Positions 42,253 through 50,813 of a DNA stretch of 64,000 bases are shown in pieces. Origin of the DNA: Companilactobacillus kimchiensis (GTDB lineage: Bacteria > Bacillota > Bacilli > Lactobacillales > Lactobacillaceae); assembly GCF_001438805.1 (NCBI RefSeq), contig NZ_JQCF01000010.1, positions 1 through 64,000 on the forward strand. Direction: 5' to 3'. The position numbers and the translations under genes are program-made. The notes below the pieces were generated by a model. That model saw only the letters and a list, made by a program, of their open reading frames with translations. It made no database searches and had not been told where the DNA came from. Numbering within the stretch: position 1 is the first letter of the stretch; the number at the start of each line of letters is the position of its first letter.

Positions 42253-43293
42253 TCTCTTATTCTTTCTGTAGATCAAAATTACACTGCCAGCAATCACAAT
42301 CAAAATTGCAATACTACCAAGAATGATCCAGATATCCTTGGAGCGATTTGGAACCGTCTTATTGAGTTTAGCATTTTGTTCGCTAGTAACTGTAAAGTTC
42401 CGTTTCAAATTCCAAGAATTTTTATTATTGTTAGCTTTCACACTAAGATCCATCGTATAAGTTCCGGGTTTTAAACGTTTGTTCTTATTAGCACCAGTGA
42501 CAGAATTAACATCCACAGGATAATCGAAATCACTATTTGGAGCCATAGACATTTTTGCCTTATCAGCCTTCAAAATAATCTTAGGACTATCCTTGGGGGT
42601 AACTTTTGCATCAACCGTAACATTTTTTTCAATTGTTGGTACATCGTTATCCATTTCAGCATCAACATAAACTTGACCACTCTTAACTGCTTGAAAAGCT
42701 TTGACCAATTTAAGATCAGGCTTAATCGTAGCTGTATTTTGTTGTAATTGTAAGCCTAATACATAATTATATTTATTTTTTAAGGAAACGCCCTTTGGTA
42801 ACTTACTATCATTAGCAACCTGATCATTTTCTTCAACAAATATACCGCCTAATAATTCGCCAGTAAATTCACTCTTAGGGGCTGTCAGATCAATGGCAAC
42901 TTCCTTCGAGGATCTAGCATCAACGGCAACTGTCTGCGGATAAGTTGCTAATTTTTCAATATTATCTTGTAAATCACTATCTGGTGCAATGTTATGTAAA
43001 TTATAATCAATCACCCCATTAACATCGGTTGTCGCACGATTGACTAAAACCTTATACGTATGATTATTAATATCATCATTATTAATTTTAAATTTAATTG
43101 TCTCCTTTTGACCAGGAGTTACTTTCAAATCATAATAACTAATATTTTTATCGATCTGATTACTAGCTGGTTCAGGTGTAATACTGTAATTCACTGGTGT
43201 TGCTGCTGCAGCGTTGACGGTATTTTCAGTAACCATAAAAGTTAGTAAAAAGCTTGTACAGAACATTAGAAAAATCAGTAGATTCTTTTTCAA
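42250..43293 (-). CDS. DUF916/DUF3324 WxL-interacting cell-surface protein
   Basis: 347 residues from a TTG at 43293, seven bases behind GGGGAGG; the frame upstream has no site. A signal peptide (FLMFCTSFLLTFMVTENTVNA) is followed by the DUF916 beta domain, which starts at about residue 30 (VNYSITPEPASNQIDKNISY), then DUF3324, and a C-terminal membrane helix (WIILGSIAILIVIAGSVILI) with a basic tail. These proteins bind WxL proteins and peptidoglycan and tether them to the cell surface. It follows the WxL gene, the normal arrangement, but only two genes are present instead of the usual larger cluster. Confidence 0.9.
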   Translation of the reverse strand: MKKNLLIFLMFCTSFLLTFMVTENTVNAAAATPVNYSITPEPASNQIDKNISYYDLKVTPGQKETIKFKINNDDINNHTYKVLVNRATTDVNGVIDYNLHNIAPDSDLQDNIEKLATYPQTVAVDARSSKEVAIDLTAPKSEFTGELLGGIFVEENDQVANDSKLPKGVSLKNKYNYVLGLQLQQNTATIKPDLKLVKAFQAVKSGQVYVDAEMDNDVPTIEKNVTVDAKVTPKDSPKIILKADKAKMSMAPNSDFDYPVDVNSVTGANKNKRLKPGTYTMDLSVKANNNKNSWNLKRNFTVTSEQNAKLNKTVPNRSKDIWIILGSIAILIVIAGSVILIYRKNKR

Positions 43294-43357
43294 AACATTA
43301 CCTCCCCGAAAAAAAAGAAGTGGCATATTTAATTAATATACCCCTCCTCAATTAATT

Positions 43358-43954
43358 TTAAGCTGGTGCGTTAGCTAAAGTCCAAGTCAATGTTGAACTA
43401 TAAGAGCCTCCAATATTACCAGCTGGTACTGCAAGTGAAGCGTCGGTTGGTTCATATGAAGCGGTGAAAGAACCAACACCTGCACCAGCAGCTGCGTTCA
43501 AAACAGTTACAGGAGCACTAGAAATTGGTGTTGTACCAGTAAATGTAGGTAATGTTGAAACGTTATCCGCATCATCGGCTTTAACTGGAGTTGTTGAACT
43601 GTCTGCTACTGACAATTGAGCATTCTTCAAAGTAGCACCACCCGTTCCAGCAGTAAATGGTGAATCAGCTACTGAAACCGACCAACCAGTTGGTTCACCA
43701 GGGTTAGCAACTTGCAAACCACCTGTAATGGCAGTTGATTTGTAAGTAATATCGTCGGCACTTGAATCTACGGTACCAAATGCAATCCCAGGTTCACTCT
43801 TAAGCATTACTGGTTGTGGCGTAATAGTCGCCGTGGCACTTGTAGTTGGCGGTGTCGTCGTAGCAGCCTTAGCCTCAAGTCCACCAGCCCCAATCGAGCC
43901 AATTCCTAAAATTGCTGCACCTATTAACAAACTATTCTTTAACATTTTTTTCAT
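43358..43954 (-). CDS. WxL domain surface protein
   Basis: 198 residues. The signal peptide (SLLIGAAILGIGSIGAGGLE) is followed by a serine/threonine/alanine-rich linker and the WxL domain: GWSVSVADSPFTAG and the terminal YSSTLTWTLANAPA. WxL proteins attach non-covalently to the cell wall. It is first in the two-gene operon, starting behind GGAGGGGAAAT. A 5' leader of about 200 nt with several small hairpins precedes it. Confidence 0.88.
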   Translation of the reverse strand: MKKMLKNSLLIGAAILGIGSIGAGGLEAKAATTTPPTTSATATITPQPVMLKSEPGIAFGTVDSSADDITYKSTAITGGLQVANPGEPTGWSVSVADSPFTAGTGGATLKNAQLSVADSSTTPVKADDADNVSTLPTFTGTTPISSAPVTVLNAAAGAGVGSFTASYEPTDASLAVPAGNIGGSYSSTLTWTLANAPA

Positions 43955-44160
43955 TATATTTCCCCTCCATATCCGATAAATTATCGATATGAATTAGGAC
44001 CAATCTACAAGATAGCCTTTTGGTCTAGGATCCAAGGGAATGACACTCTCATACCATCTTTATTAATGGAGATTTCTTTATCTCCACATTCAGTTATATA
44101 ATCATTCTAGATACCAAGCAATCATAAGCACCGCATATTTCTGATTTTATACAGAAAGTA
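43955..44160 (-). promoter_or_regulatory. Long structured 5' leader of the WxL operon
   Basis: The minus strand between the start of the NrtR-like gene and the WxL start carries several paired segments: TGGAGAT with ATCTCCA, GGATCCTAGACCA with TGGTCC, and TATCGATA with TATCGGATA just ahead of the ribosome binding site. None matches a riboswitch that I know. It may set mRNA stability. Confidence 0.35.
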
Positions 44161-44201
44161 AATTATAATAAATATAACAATAATCGAAGAGGACTAAATC
44201 A

Positions 44202-44957
44202 ATGGATGAACCGAATTTAACCAATAATTTAATGATCAATATTGCTAATATCATTTGGAGTTTTGATGCTACTAATAAAAAGGTTTTAATTCTATTGGTT
44301 AAAAATTCTCTAGGCGTTGATGCTGACAAATGGGGTTTACCCACAACATTATTAAGAACCAATGAAAATGCTGAAGAGGCATCTCTTCGTTTAATTCGTG
44401 AAAAAATCGGTATTAAGTTACCTGATTTTTATACTGAACAGTTAGCTACTTTCAGTAATGTTAATCGAATTATCGATCATCGGGAAATCGCCTTAACATA
44501 TATGACCTATTTGCCGCATCCATCAAAATTAACTGCAGGTTATGGGGCCAAAGATGCTGAATGGTTCAAAGTTGACTATTTACCTGACCAATACCTGTTA
44601 AGTCATCATGACTTAGCTTTCAAAACTTTAAGCACTAAAATATCGGAAAAAGAATTTTATAAAAATATTCAAGAATATCATGATACCAACCAATTGGCCG
44701 CTGATCACTCCTTAATATTACGTTTAGCTTTTCAAAGAATTACGAATCGGTTAGATTATTTACCAACTATTTTACTAATTTTGGGTACCAGTTTTACTCT
44801 CAAAACAGCTCGAGAAGTCTATGCTACCTTTTGGAAAGAATCGGCTAAAAGCATTGATAACTCAAACTTTCGCAAAACTCATGCCCATCTTTTTACTGAA
44901 GTTGGTTTGGAACACGGTAAGAGTGGCCGTCCAGCCAGACTATATAAACTAGCCTGA
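44202..44957 (+). CDS. NrtR-like regulator (Nudix domain plus winged helix)
   Basis: 251 residues. Residues 8-150 form a Nudix fold; 160-250 form a winged helix (AFQRITNRLDYLPTIL, FTLKTAREVYATFW, FRKTHAHLFTEVG). The Nudix box is degraded: where GxxxxxExxxxxxxREUxEExGU is expected, the sequence reads LLRTNENAEEASLRLIREKIG, which is characteristic of NrtR repressors that sense ADP-ribose without hydrolysing it (I have written the box in two parts: LLRTNENAEEAS and LRLIREKIG). The downstream gene is a NiaP-like transporter with a palindrome ahead of it, which supports control of NAD precursor uptake. Confidence 0.85.
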   Translation: MDEPNLTNNLMINIANIIWSFDATNKKVLILLVKNSLGVDADKWGLPTTLLRTNENAEEASLRLIREKIGIKLPDFYTEQLATFSNVNRIIDHREIALTYMTYLPHPSKLTAGYGAKDAEWFKVDYLPDQYLLSHHDLAFKTLSTKISEKEFYKNIQEYHDTNQLAADHSLILRLAFQRITNRLDYLPTILLILGTSFTLKTAREVYATFWKESAKSIDNSNFRKTHAHLFTEVGLEHGKSGRPARLYKLA

Positions 44958-45000
44958 TTACTTGACCCAAAATAAGACTAATGCTAGTCTTGTTTTACAC

Positions 45001-45027
45001 TATTTAAGGTATTTCTTACCTTTAATA
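45001..45027. promoter_or_regulatory. Palindromic operator candidate for the NrtR-like protein
   Basis: Arms TATTTAAGGTA and TACCTTTAATA pair at 10 of 11 positions around TTTCT, 45 bp upstream of the transporter TTG start. NrtR sites vary between lineages, so the position and symmetry are the evidence, not the consensus. Confidence 0.55.
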
Positions 45028-45071
45028 AAAATAGTTATGTTTTTATATAATTCTGGGAGGTATTTATTGTT

Positions 45072-46259
45072 TTGAATACAGAAGTAAAGGATAAAAGTGG
45101 TCTGAAACTATTAATGGTCATCGGAACCGCTTGGTTATTTGATGCGGCTGATGTAGCACTATTATCATTCATCATGCCACTACTTAAGAAAGAATGGACT
45201 CTAACCGATGGTCAGATTGGATTGGTTAGCTCGATCACTACTGTCGGAATGATGATTGGGGCCGTTCTTTTCGGATATTTAGCTGATCGTTTTGGCAAAA
45301 AGAATATTATTATCATTACATTATTATTATTTTCTATTAGTAACCTAGCTTTAGCTTTGACAACTAACCTTTCTCAATTTTTATTAGTCCGATTCATCAC
45401 TGGAATTGGTTTGGGCGGTGAATTACCCGTAGCCACAACCATTATTGCTGATTCATTTTCTGGACACAAACGCTCTAGAATGTTAATTCTTGTTGATAGT
45501 TTTTGGGCCATCGGTTGGATCATTGCATCCCTACTAGCCTTCCTCTTTATGCCCGTCTATGGCTGGCGTCCAACCGTTATCATTACTTCAATTATGGCCT
45601 TATACACTTTGGTTATTCGTCGTCATTTACCAGAACAAACTAATATTAAGAATGAAAAATTAAACTTAAAATCGACCCTCAAGCAAATTTGGTCATCTGA
45701 TTTTCGTCGGGCAACCTTTTGTTTAAGTATTCTCTGGTTTGTCATCATGTTTTCTTATTATGGAATGTTTCTTTGGCTCCCAAGTGTCTTGATCAAACGT
45801 GGCTTCTCAGTCGTACATAGCTTTGGTTACACGCTACTGATGAGTGTGGCACAATTACCAGGCTATTTCTTAGCTGCCTATCTGATGGGGAAAATTAGTC
45901 GTAAGAAGGTACTAGGAATCTATCTTATTGGCACAATTATCGGAGCCTTCCTATTTGGAACCGCCCAAACTGTTTGGTTAGTCGTTCTTAGCAGTTGTAT
46001 ATTATCATTCTTCACCTTAGGGGCCTGGGGTATTATGATTGCTTTAACTCCAACTCAATATCCTATTGAAATTCGTGGTGTAGGAATTGGATTCACTCAA
46101 TCAATTGGTCGCATCGGTGCTACTATTGGACCTTACTTGATTGGTTTTTCTTTGGGAAAAGGTATCAACGTCGCAACTATCTTTTCTTATTTTGTCATAG
46201 CTCTCATTATTGGTATCCTTGTTTTAACCTTTGGAATGGTCGATCGTGACCAACAATGA
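45072..46259 (+). CDS. MFS transporter, probable niacin/nicotinate permease (NiaP-like)
   Basis: 395 residues starting with TTG behind GGGAGG. Twelve helices; motif A is GYLADRFGKK, and FITGIGLGGELPVATTIIAD follows helix 4, the pattern of the aromatic acid/sugar-porter-like MFS group to which the niacin transporter NiaP (Bacillus YceI) belongs. GISELPVA-like features and the neighbouring NrtR-type regulator argue for nicotinate import for NAD synthesis. Other organic anions remain possible. Confidence 0.78.
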   Translation: MNTEVKDKSGLKLLMVIGTAWLFDAADVALLSFIMPLLKKEWTLTDGQIGLVSSITTVGMMIGAVLFGYLADRFGKKNIIIITLLLFSISNLALALTTNLSQFLLVRFITGIGLGGELPVATTIIADSFSGHKRSRMLILVDSFWAIGWIIASLLAFLFMPVYGWRPTVIITSIMALYTLVIRRHLPEQTNIKNEKLNLKSTLKQIWSSDFRRATFCLSILWFVIMFSYYGMFLWLPSVLIKRGFSVVHSFGYTLLMSVAQLPGYFLAAYLMGKISRKKVLGIYLIGTIIGAFLFGTAQTVWLVVLSSCILSFFTLGAWGIMIALTPTQYPIEIRGVGIGFTQSIGRIGATIGPYLIGFSLGKGINVATIFSYFVIALIIGILVLTFGMVDRDQQ

Positions 46260-46280
46260 TTTTTTCGTTTGAATAATAAA

Positions 46281-46313
46281 ATGGCCTCAATTCAAATTAC
46301 GAATTGAGGCCAT
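46281..46313. terminator. Bidirectional intrinsic terminator
   Basis: ATGGCCTCAATTC pairs perfectly with GAATTGAGGCCAT around AAATTAC, between convergent genes. Confidence 0.88.
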
Positions 46314-46330
46314 TTATTTTATTTTAATTT

Positions 46331-47044
46331 TTATAAACTAGCTGTTTCTGAATGATCCTTTGTCAAAAGTTCAATTCGTCCATCAACCTTAAAATATTTT
46401 TCAATTAAATCTTTCAACTCAACAATCGCCTCACTGGCACGTTTGGCCTGCTTTTCATTGATTGCTTCAATAACTAAAACTGAATCAGTAGTATCCTCTG
46501 TCAACATAGTTCTTTGAGCCTCACGCCAATTAAGACAACGGCAAATGGCACCAGCTTGGTCATAGTAAATGATTTCTCCTGGTAAAGCCGGAGCGTCTTC
46601 TGTAGCCCCTAATGGTTTAAAACCTTCGCCACCTTGAGCTTCTCCCAAATGGAGATCACCATCAAAAGCATTAATATTTTCACCACCACAGGGAACACCA
46701 TATTTCAAAGAAATACTATTATAAATATCCACTAAAGGATTGATTGGTGAAAATTCACGTCCTTGGCTAACTCGTTTCAATAAGGCTTCAATGGAACAAC
46801 GAACACCCTTTTTGGTTTTAAATTGTCTAAAGGCCTCACGCCATTCATCAACAACTTCATTATCTTTAAATGATTCATTAGAAATAAATTTTTCTGACTC
46901 TTTAGCTGAATCGCTTAACAACTTAGCAAAGTAAGGATCATCTTTTTCATCAACATGATTGTCAATACCATGAATTACTAATGTACTGATTTGTGCTTCA
47001 GGGAACAATTCCCAGAACTTATTATCTACTATTACTTTTGTCAA
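46331..47044 (-). CDS. B3/B4 domain protein, paralogue 1
   Basis: 237 residues. Stand-alone B3/B4 (tRNA-binding/editing) domain of the kind found in phenylalanyl-tRNA synthetase beta. Visible are DEWREAFRQFKTKKGVRCSIE, INPLVDIYNSISLKYGVPCGGEN, and PGEIIYYDQAGAICRCLNWREA (quoted here as INPLVDIYNSIS and PGEIIYYDQAG). Such proteins may deacylate mischarged tRNA, but many are unstudied. Third gene of a MarR-GNAT-B3/B4 operon, 5 bp after the GNAT stop. A diverged paralogue is at 53447. Confidence 0.85.
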   Translation of the reverse strand: MTKVIVDNKFWELFPEAQISTLVIHGIDNHVDEKDDPYFAKLLSDSAKESEKFISNESFKDNEVVDEWREAFRQFKTKKGVRCSIEALLKRVSQGREFSPINPLVDIYNSISLKYGVPCGGENINAFDGDLHLGEAQGGEGFKPLGATEDAPALPGEIIYYDQAGAICRCLNWREAQRTMLTEDTTDSVLVIEAINEKQAKRASEAIVELKDLIEKYFKVDGRIELLTKDHSETASL

Positions 47045-47049
47045 AATTA

Positions 47050-47568
47050 CTACCTCAAATCCTTCTTTAAAATATAATCCGTTTGAACTGAATCACCCAT
47101 TACAAATTTATGTTCACTATATCGTTCAAATCCCATTTGACGATAAAATTTTTGAGCTGGGAAATTTTTTTCCCAAACTCCTAGCCAAACTCGTTTTTTT
47201 TGTAATGCTTGAGCTCGATCCAAACCTAACTCCAATAACTTTTTACCTAATCCCAAACGTTTAAAAGGTTTTCTAATATAAATTCTTTGAATTTCCAAAA
47301 AATCGTCTGCCATTAATTCACTCTGAGCATCCAGAATATTAACCTTCAAATAGCCTGCTAGTTGCTCGTCCAAATACATAAAATAAAATTCTGAATTAAC
47401 ATTAAGCATTTCAGTTTTAAGAACTGTCAGATCATAGGCCGAGTCGATATATGCTTTTGTATTTGCTGGCGTATTAAACTCTCCAAAAGTATCAGTGTAT
47501 GTTTCAATACTGATTGCTTGTAAAGTTGCTAAATCCTGCAATGTACATCTTCTTATTTGAAATGCCAT
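47050..47568 (-). CDS. GNAT-family N-acetyltransferase (PaiA-like)
   Basis: 172 residues. RPFKRLGLGKKLLELG is the acetyl-CoA loop (R/Q-x-x-G-x-G/A), and LGVWEKNFPAQKFYRQMGF and an N-terminal YTDTFGEFN motif match the PaiA-type polyamine/spermidine acetyltransferase group. The start codon overlaps the MarR stop (TAATG), so translation is coupled. Confidence 0.86.
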   Translation of the reverse strand: MAFQIRRCTLQDLATLQAISIETYTDTFGEFNTPANTKAYIDSAYDLTVLKTEMLNVNSEFYFMYLDEQLAGYLKVNILDAQSELMADDFLEIQRIYIRKPFKRLGLGKKLLELGLDRAQALQKKRVWLGVWEKNFPAQKFYRQMGFERYSEHKFVMGDSVQTDYILKKDLR

Positions 47569-48020
47569 TAATATATCCGCTTATTACCTTTCTTAACATA
47601 TTCCCAGTTCTCAGAAATATTACCTTCAACCGTCTCCAACAATTTAAAAATTTGTTTTCGTTCGGCCGACGATAATCCCTTAAGGGCAATTTCATTTGAA
47701 AAATGTTCTTCTCGGTCAAGAATCGGATAAACTTTTTTACCTTTTTCAGTTACAAATAATTTCTTTTCTTTTTTATTATCCTGTGACTGTTTCCTGACAA
47801 TAAACTCATTATTCTCTAACTTTTTGATGGCCCGAGCTGCCGTGGTACGATCAACTTTGATCATTTCAGCGACTTTCTCTTGAATAATTCCAGGATGCTC
47901 GTAAATTCTAGCCAAATAAATATACTGTCCCTTAGTTAAATCGTATTGCTTAAATTCAATATTACTGATTGAATCCAATGAACGTGCGATTACTCCAATT
48001 GATCTCAAAATATCTGCCAC
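47568..48020 (-). CDS. MarR-family regulator
   Basis: 150 residues from the GTG at 48020, seven bases behind GAGAGG; an ATG six bases earlier sits too close to that site, and the frame extends upstream to 48104. The winged helix is VAEMIKVDRTTAARAIKKLE followed by the wing NKKEKKLFVTEKG. It is first in an operon with GNAT and B3/B4 genes. A perfect 10-bp inverted repeat lies 39 bp upstream of the start, probably its own operator. Confidence 0.9.
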   Translation of the reverse strand: MADILRSIGVIARSLDSISNIEFKQYDLTKGQYIYLARIYEHPGIIQEKVAEMIKVDRTTAARAIKKLENNEFIVRKQSQDNKKEKKLFVTEKGKKVYPILDREEHFSNEIALKGLSSAERKQIFKLLETVEGNISENWEYVKKGNKRIY

Positions 48021-48058
48021 AAACATGCCTCTCTTTCGAACAAAAATTATTGTACAAC

Positions 48059-48084
48059 CATTTTGTTGTAATTGCAACAAAATG
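48059..48084. promoter_or_regulatory. Perfect palindromic MarR operator
   Basis: CATTTTGTTG and CAACAAAATG, perfect 10-bp arms around TAATTG, upstream of the marR start. Near-identical TTGTACAACC half-sites flank it. Typical size for a MarR dimer. Confidence 0.75.
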
Positions 48085-48139
48085 TATAATAAAAAAAGTG
48101 ACAATCAATAAATTGCCACTCTAAATTAATATTCAATTT

Positions 48140-48418
48140 TTAATTAATGGCATAGCCAACATTGTGAGCAAATTGATCAATCGATTCTTTATATTCTGTA
48201 CCGTTAGTTAACTTTGTAAGAACATCTTGAACCTTACGATCATCACGCAATCTACCAAATAGATATTGGAATGAATAATTCTTATTTAGTAAATTATATG
48301 TCTTTAAAACAAAATCTTTAGCATAATCCTCTTTATCTAAATCTTTTGCCTTATTAATATCGGTATATAGCTCCGATAGAATTCTCTTTGCTTCAGTATT
48401 GTCATTTAGTTTCATCAA
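48140..48418 (-). CDS. Bacteriocin immunity-like small helical protein (EntA_Immun-like)
   Basis: 92 residues, no signal or membrane helix, all-helical in pattern: SELYTDINKAKDLDKEDYAK, VLKTYNLLNKNYSFQYLF and VLTKLTNGTEYKESIDQF. The length and helix spacing resemble four-helix-bundle immunity proteins of class IIa bacteriocins. No bacteriocin structural gene or exporter is nearby, so it would be an orphan immunity gene. Sequence resemblance is modest; a plain hypothetical protein is the alternative. A cre-like site lies about 50 bp upstream. Confidence 0.45.
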   Translation of the reverse strand: MMKLNDNTEAKRILSELYTDINKAKDLDKEDYAKDFVLKTYNLLNKNYSFQYLFGRLRDDRKVQDVLTKLTNGTEYKESIDQFAHNVGYAIN

Positions 48419-48468
48419 TACACACCACCTAATTAAGTATTAAGACTCCACGTAATAATAAGCGCCTA

Positions 48469-48482
48469 TGAAAGCGTTTACT
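48469..48482. promoter_or_regulatory. Catabolite-response element (cre) candidate
   Basis: TGAAAGCGTTTACT fits TGWAANCGNTNWCA at 13 of 14 positions, 51 bp ahead of the immunity-like gene, a good position for CcpA control. Confidence 0.5.
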
Positions 48483-48548
48483 ATATTCCGTGTTTCTATT
48501 ATATAACTAATAGGAGAAAATTTCACTTAAATGCCAAATATCTATAAA

Positions 48549-49265
48549 TTAATTATTTGTTGTTTTAAAATTATGTTTTAATCCTGGCCAAACCCATTTA
48601 TCGGCACTAGCTATCAAAATTCCATTAAAGATAAATGAGAACAAAGTTCCAATGTTAACCGAATACACCCCTTTGATAGCAACTCCAGCCACAATGATAA
48701 TGATAATTGGAGGGACGAAGTCAATGATCTGAGCAGCGGTCGAATTACCCTTCAAATATAAAAATCTTAGAATATTAGTCGTGTCGTCATTAGGATGCAT
48801 CACAATATTAGCCCGCTGATACAAAGAAATAGCTATACAAAAGAAGACTACTCCTAAGCACGATAAAATAGCTCTTAAAAATATTGAAAGATTGGGTACA
48901 CCCACTCGATTTAATAAACTCGTAAAGATATTTACGAAATAACTGAAAAAAAGAACGTATAGAATTTCACCAATCAATCGTTTTCCATCAAATCGTTTAA
49001 TCAAAAACTGATTAGTGATGGCATTAATTACTCCCATAGTAAACAGTAGTAAACCAGTATTCCAAGCAAACCAATGATTCATATTCACTGCAGCGGCCGT
49101 CCATAGGCCACTACCCATATCAGCTGAAATACATAATCCATTACCGAATGCGTTTAGAATCAATCCTGAAACTAACCCAATGATTCTCGTTTGTATCGAA
49201 TTTTTGATACTATCACTCCTCACAATATGTTGATTATGGTACAACACATTGACCTTTGGACACAA
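48549..49265 (-). CDS. YczE/YitT-type membrane protein
   Basis: Up to 238 residues with about five helices; NAFGNGLCISADMGSGLWTA is the usual first-helix motif of the YczE/YyaS group (DUF6198). Function unknown. The frame begins with TTG at 49265, but residues 1-19 do not look like family sequence. An excellent ribosome binding site, GAGGAG, lies seven bases ahead of an ATC codon at 49208, where homologues would be expected to begin. The true start is therefore uncertain: possibly a non-canonical AUC, or GTG at 49223 without a site. A palindrome-like CAATGTGTTG-N9-CAACATATTG lies inside the annotated N-terminal part. Confidence 0.75.
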   Translation of the reverse strand: MCPKVNVLYHNQHIVRSDSIKNSIQTRIIGLVSGLILNAFGNGLCISADMGSGLWTAAAVNMNHWFAWNTGLLLFTMGVINAITNQFLIKRFDGKRLIGEILYVLFFSYFVNIFTSLLNRVGVPNLSIFLRAILSCLGVVFFCIAISLYQRANIVMHPNDDTTNILRFLYLKGNSTAAQIIDFVPPIIIIIVAGVAIKGVYSVNIGTLFSFIFNGILIASADKWVWPGLKHNFKTTNN

Positions 49266-49295
49266 AAAAAGTTGAGAAATAATCTCAACTTTTTA
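49261..49295 (-). terminator. Intrinsic terminator of the Opu-type operon
   Basis: AAAGTTGAGA pairs with TCTCAACTTT around TTATT and is followed by TTTTTTTGTG on the minus strand, beginning at the stop codon of the permease fusion. Confidence 0.85.
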
Positions 49296-50813
49296 CTTTA
49301 ATAAATTATGACTGACTAGATATTCATGAGCTACTTTTGAAGCCTTCTCATGTTTTACAGTTACTAAATAATTCATTTTTTGCATATCAGTAGCACTGAT
49401 TTTTCCAGATAGTTTATTCAAAGTCTTCTTAATTTCAGGATACTTTGTAGCAAATTTTTCTGTCATCAAAGGTGCCCCCTGATATGGTGGAAAATAATTC
49501 TTATCGTCTTTTAAAACTACCAAATTGTATTCTTTGATTTCTGGGTCCGTCGTATAACCGTCGACTAAGTTAACTTTATCATTAGCAATTGCCTTATAAC
49601 GAATCGATGGTTCCATTGTTTTAACGCTGGCAATATCTAAGTTATAGGATTTTTTAACTCCAGGAAAACCAGCTGGTTGCTGATAAAAATCAGGATCGAA
49701 ACCAGCATGTAATTGGCCCTCAATTTTAACTAAATCACTGATGGTCTTTAAATTATATTTCTTAGCAAAACTCTTTTTAACTGCTAAATCATAACCATTT
49801 TGATATTCCATTGGTTGCAAATAAGTCATCTGAGCTTGTTCTTTTAATAATTTTTGAGCCAAAAGATAAGTTTTTTCAGGATCATGCCCTATCTGTTGCT
49901 TATTTTTCACTAAAGTTTGTAAGACCGTTCCCGTAAATTCTGGATAAATATCCACTGAACCCGTCTGCAAGGCTTTATAAAGAAATGAAGTACCACCAAA
50001 ATTTGGTTTTAAAGAAACCTTCATATTAGGATGATCCTGTTCAATTAAATCCTTATACATATTGATTAAAATTTCTGGTTCGCCACCCATTTTACCGGCA
50101 ATGGTAATATTAACATCAGGTCTAGCAATACTACGATACCCAGCATATCCACCAAATAAAACAATCATTGTGGTAACCAAAATACCTATTTTCTTCAAGG
50201 AAAGTCTGGAAATGATTTTGATCAAAAAACTAAAGATCAAAGTCAAAATAGCTGAAAGTACTGCACCAATGAGCAAAAGAGCATTGTTATTGGTTTCAAT
50301 TCCCAAAAGAATATAGGTACCTAGACCACCAGCACCAATTAATGCTGCTAAAGTAGCAGTCCCAATGATCATGACCATAGCAATTCTAATGCCGGAAATA
50401 ATCATCGGCATTGCTAATGGTATTTGAAATTTAAGTAATTTCTTAGTTCTAGACAATCCAAAAGCCTCAGCAGCTTCCTCCAAATTAGGATCAATAGTTG
50501 TTAGTCCTGAATAAGTATTTTGAAAAATTGGCATCACCGCATAAATAACTAATGCGATAACTGAAGGAATTGTCCCAATTCCTACGAAAGGAATTAGGAT
50601 ACCCAATAAAGCCAAACTAGGAATTGTTTGTAAAATACTGGTTATTTGTAAAATAACTTCGGCAGTTTTTTTATGTGTCATTAGAATAATTGCTAAAGGA
50701 ATTGCAATTAGTGCCGCAATAAATAATGAAATCAATGATATTGAAATATGTTGACCCAACGCCTCCATGATACCGCCACTCTGAGTTTGTAAAATATGAA
50801 TTACTGCATTCAC
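49293..50813 (-). CDS. Glycine betaine/carnitine/choline ABC permease fused to binding protein
   Basis: 506 residues starting with GTG. Residues 1-215 form the OpuC/ProW-type permease: five or six helices and the EAA loop EEAAEAFGLSRTKKLLKFQIPLA. Residues about 235-506 form the solute-binding domain (GGEPEILINMYKDLIEQ, SVDIYPEFTGT, GYTTDPEIKEYNL), facing outside. It should take up osmoprotectant amines. The GTG overlaps the TAG of the ATPase gene (TAGTG), giving coupled translation. The same fused arrangement occurs in other lactobacilli and lactococci. Confidence 0.92.
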   Translation of the reverse strand: MNAVIHILQTQSGGIMEALGQHISISLISLFIAALIAIPLAIILMTHKKTAEVILQITSILQTIPSLALLGILIPFVGIGTIPSVIALVIYAVMPIFQNTYSGLTTIDPNLEEAAEAFGLSRTKKLLKFQIPLAMPMIISGIRIAMVMIIGTATLAALIGAGGLGTYILLGIETNNNALLLIGAVLSAILTLIFSFLIKIISRLSLKKIGILVTTMIVLFGGYAGYRSIARPDVNITIAGKMGGEPEILINMYKDLIEQDHPNMKVSLKPNFGGTSFLYKALQTGSVDIYPEFTGTVLQTLVKNKQQIGHDPEKTYLLAQKLLKEQAQMTYLQPMEYQNGYDLAVKKSFAKKYNLKTISDLVKIEGQLHAGFDPDFYQQPAGFPGVKKSYNLDIASVKTMEPSIRYKAIANDKVNLVDGYTTDPEIKEYNLVVLKDDKNYFPPYQGAPLMTEKFATKYPEIKKTLNKLSGKISATDMQKMNYLVTVKHEKASKVAHEYLVSHNLLK

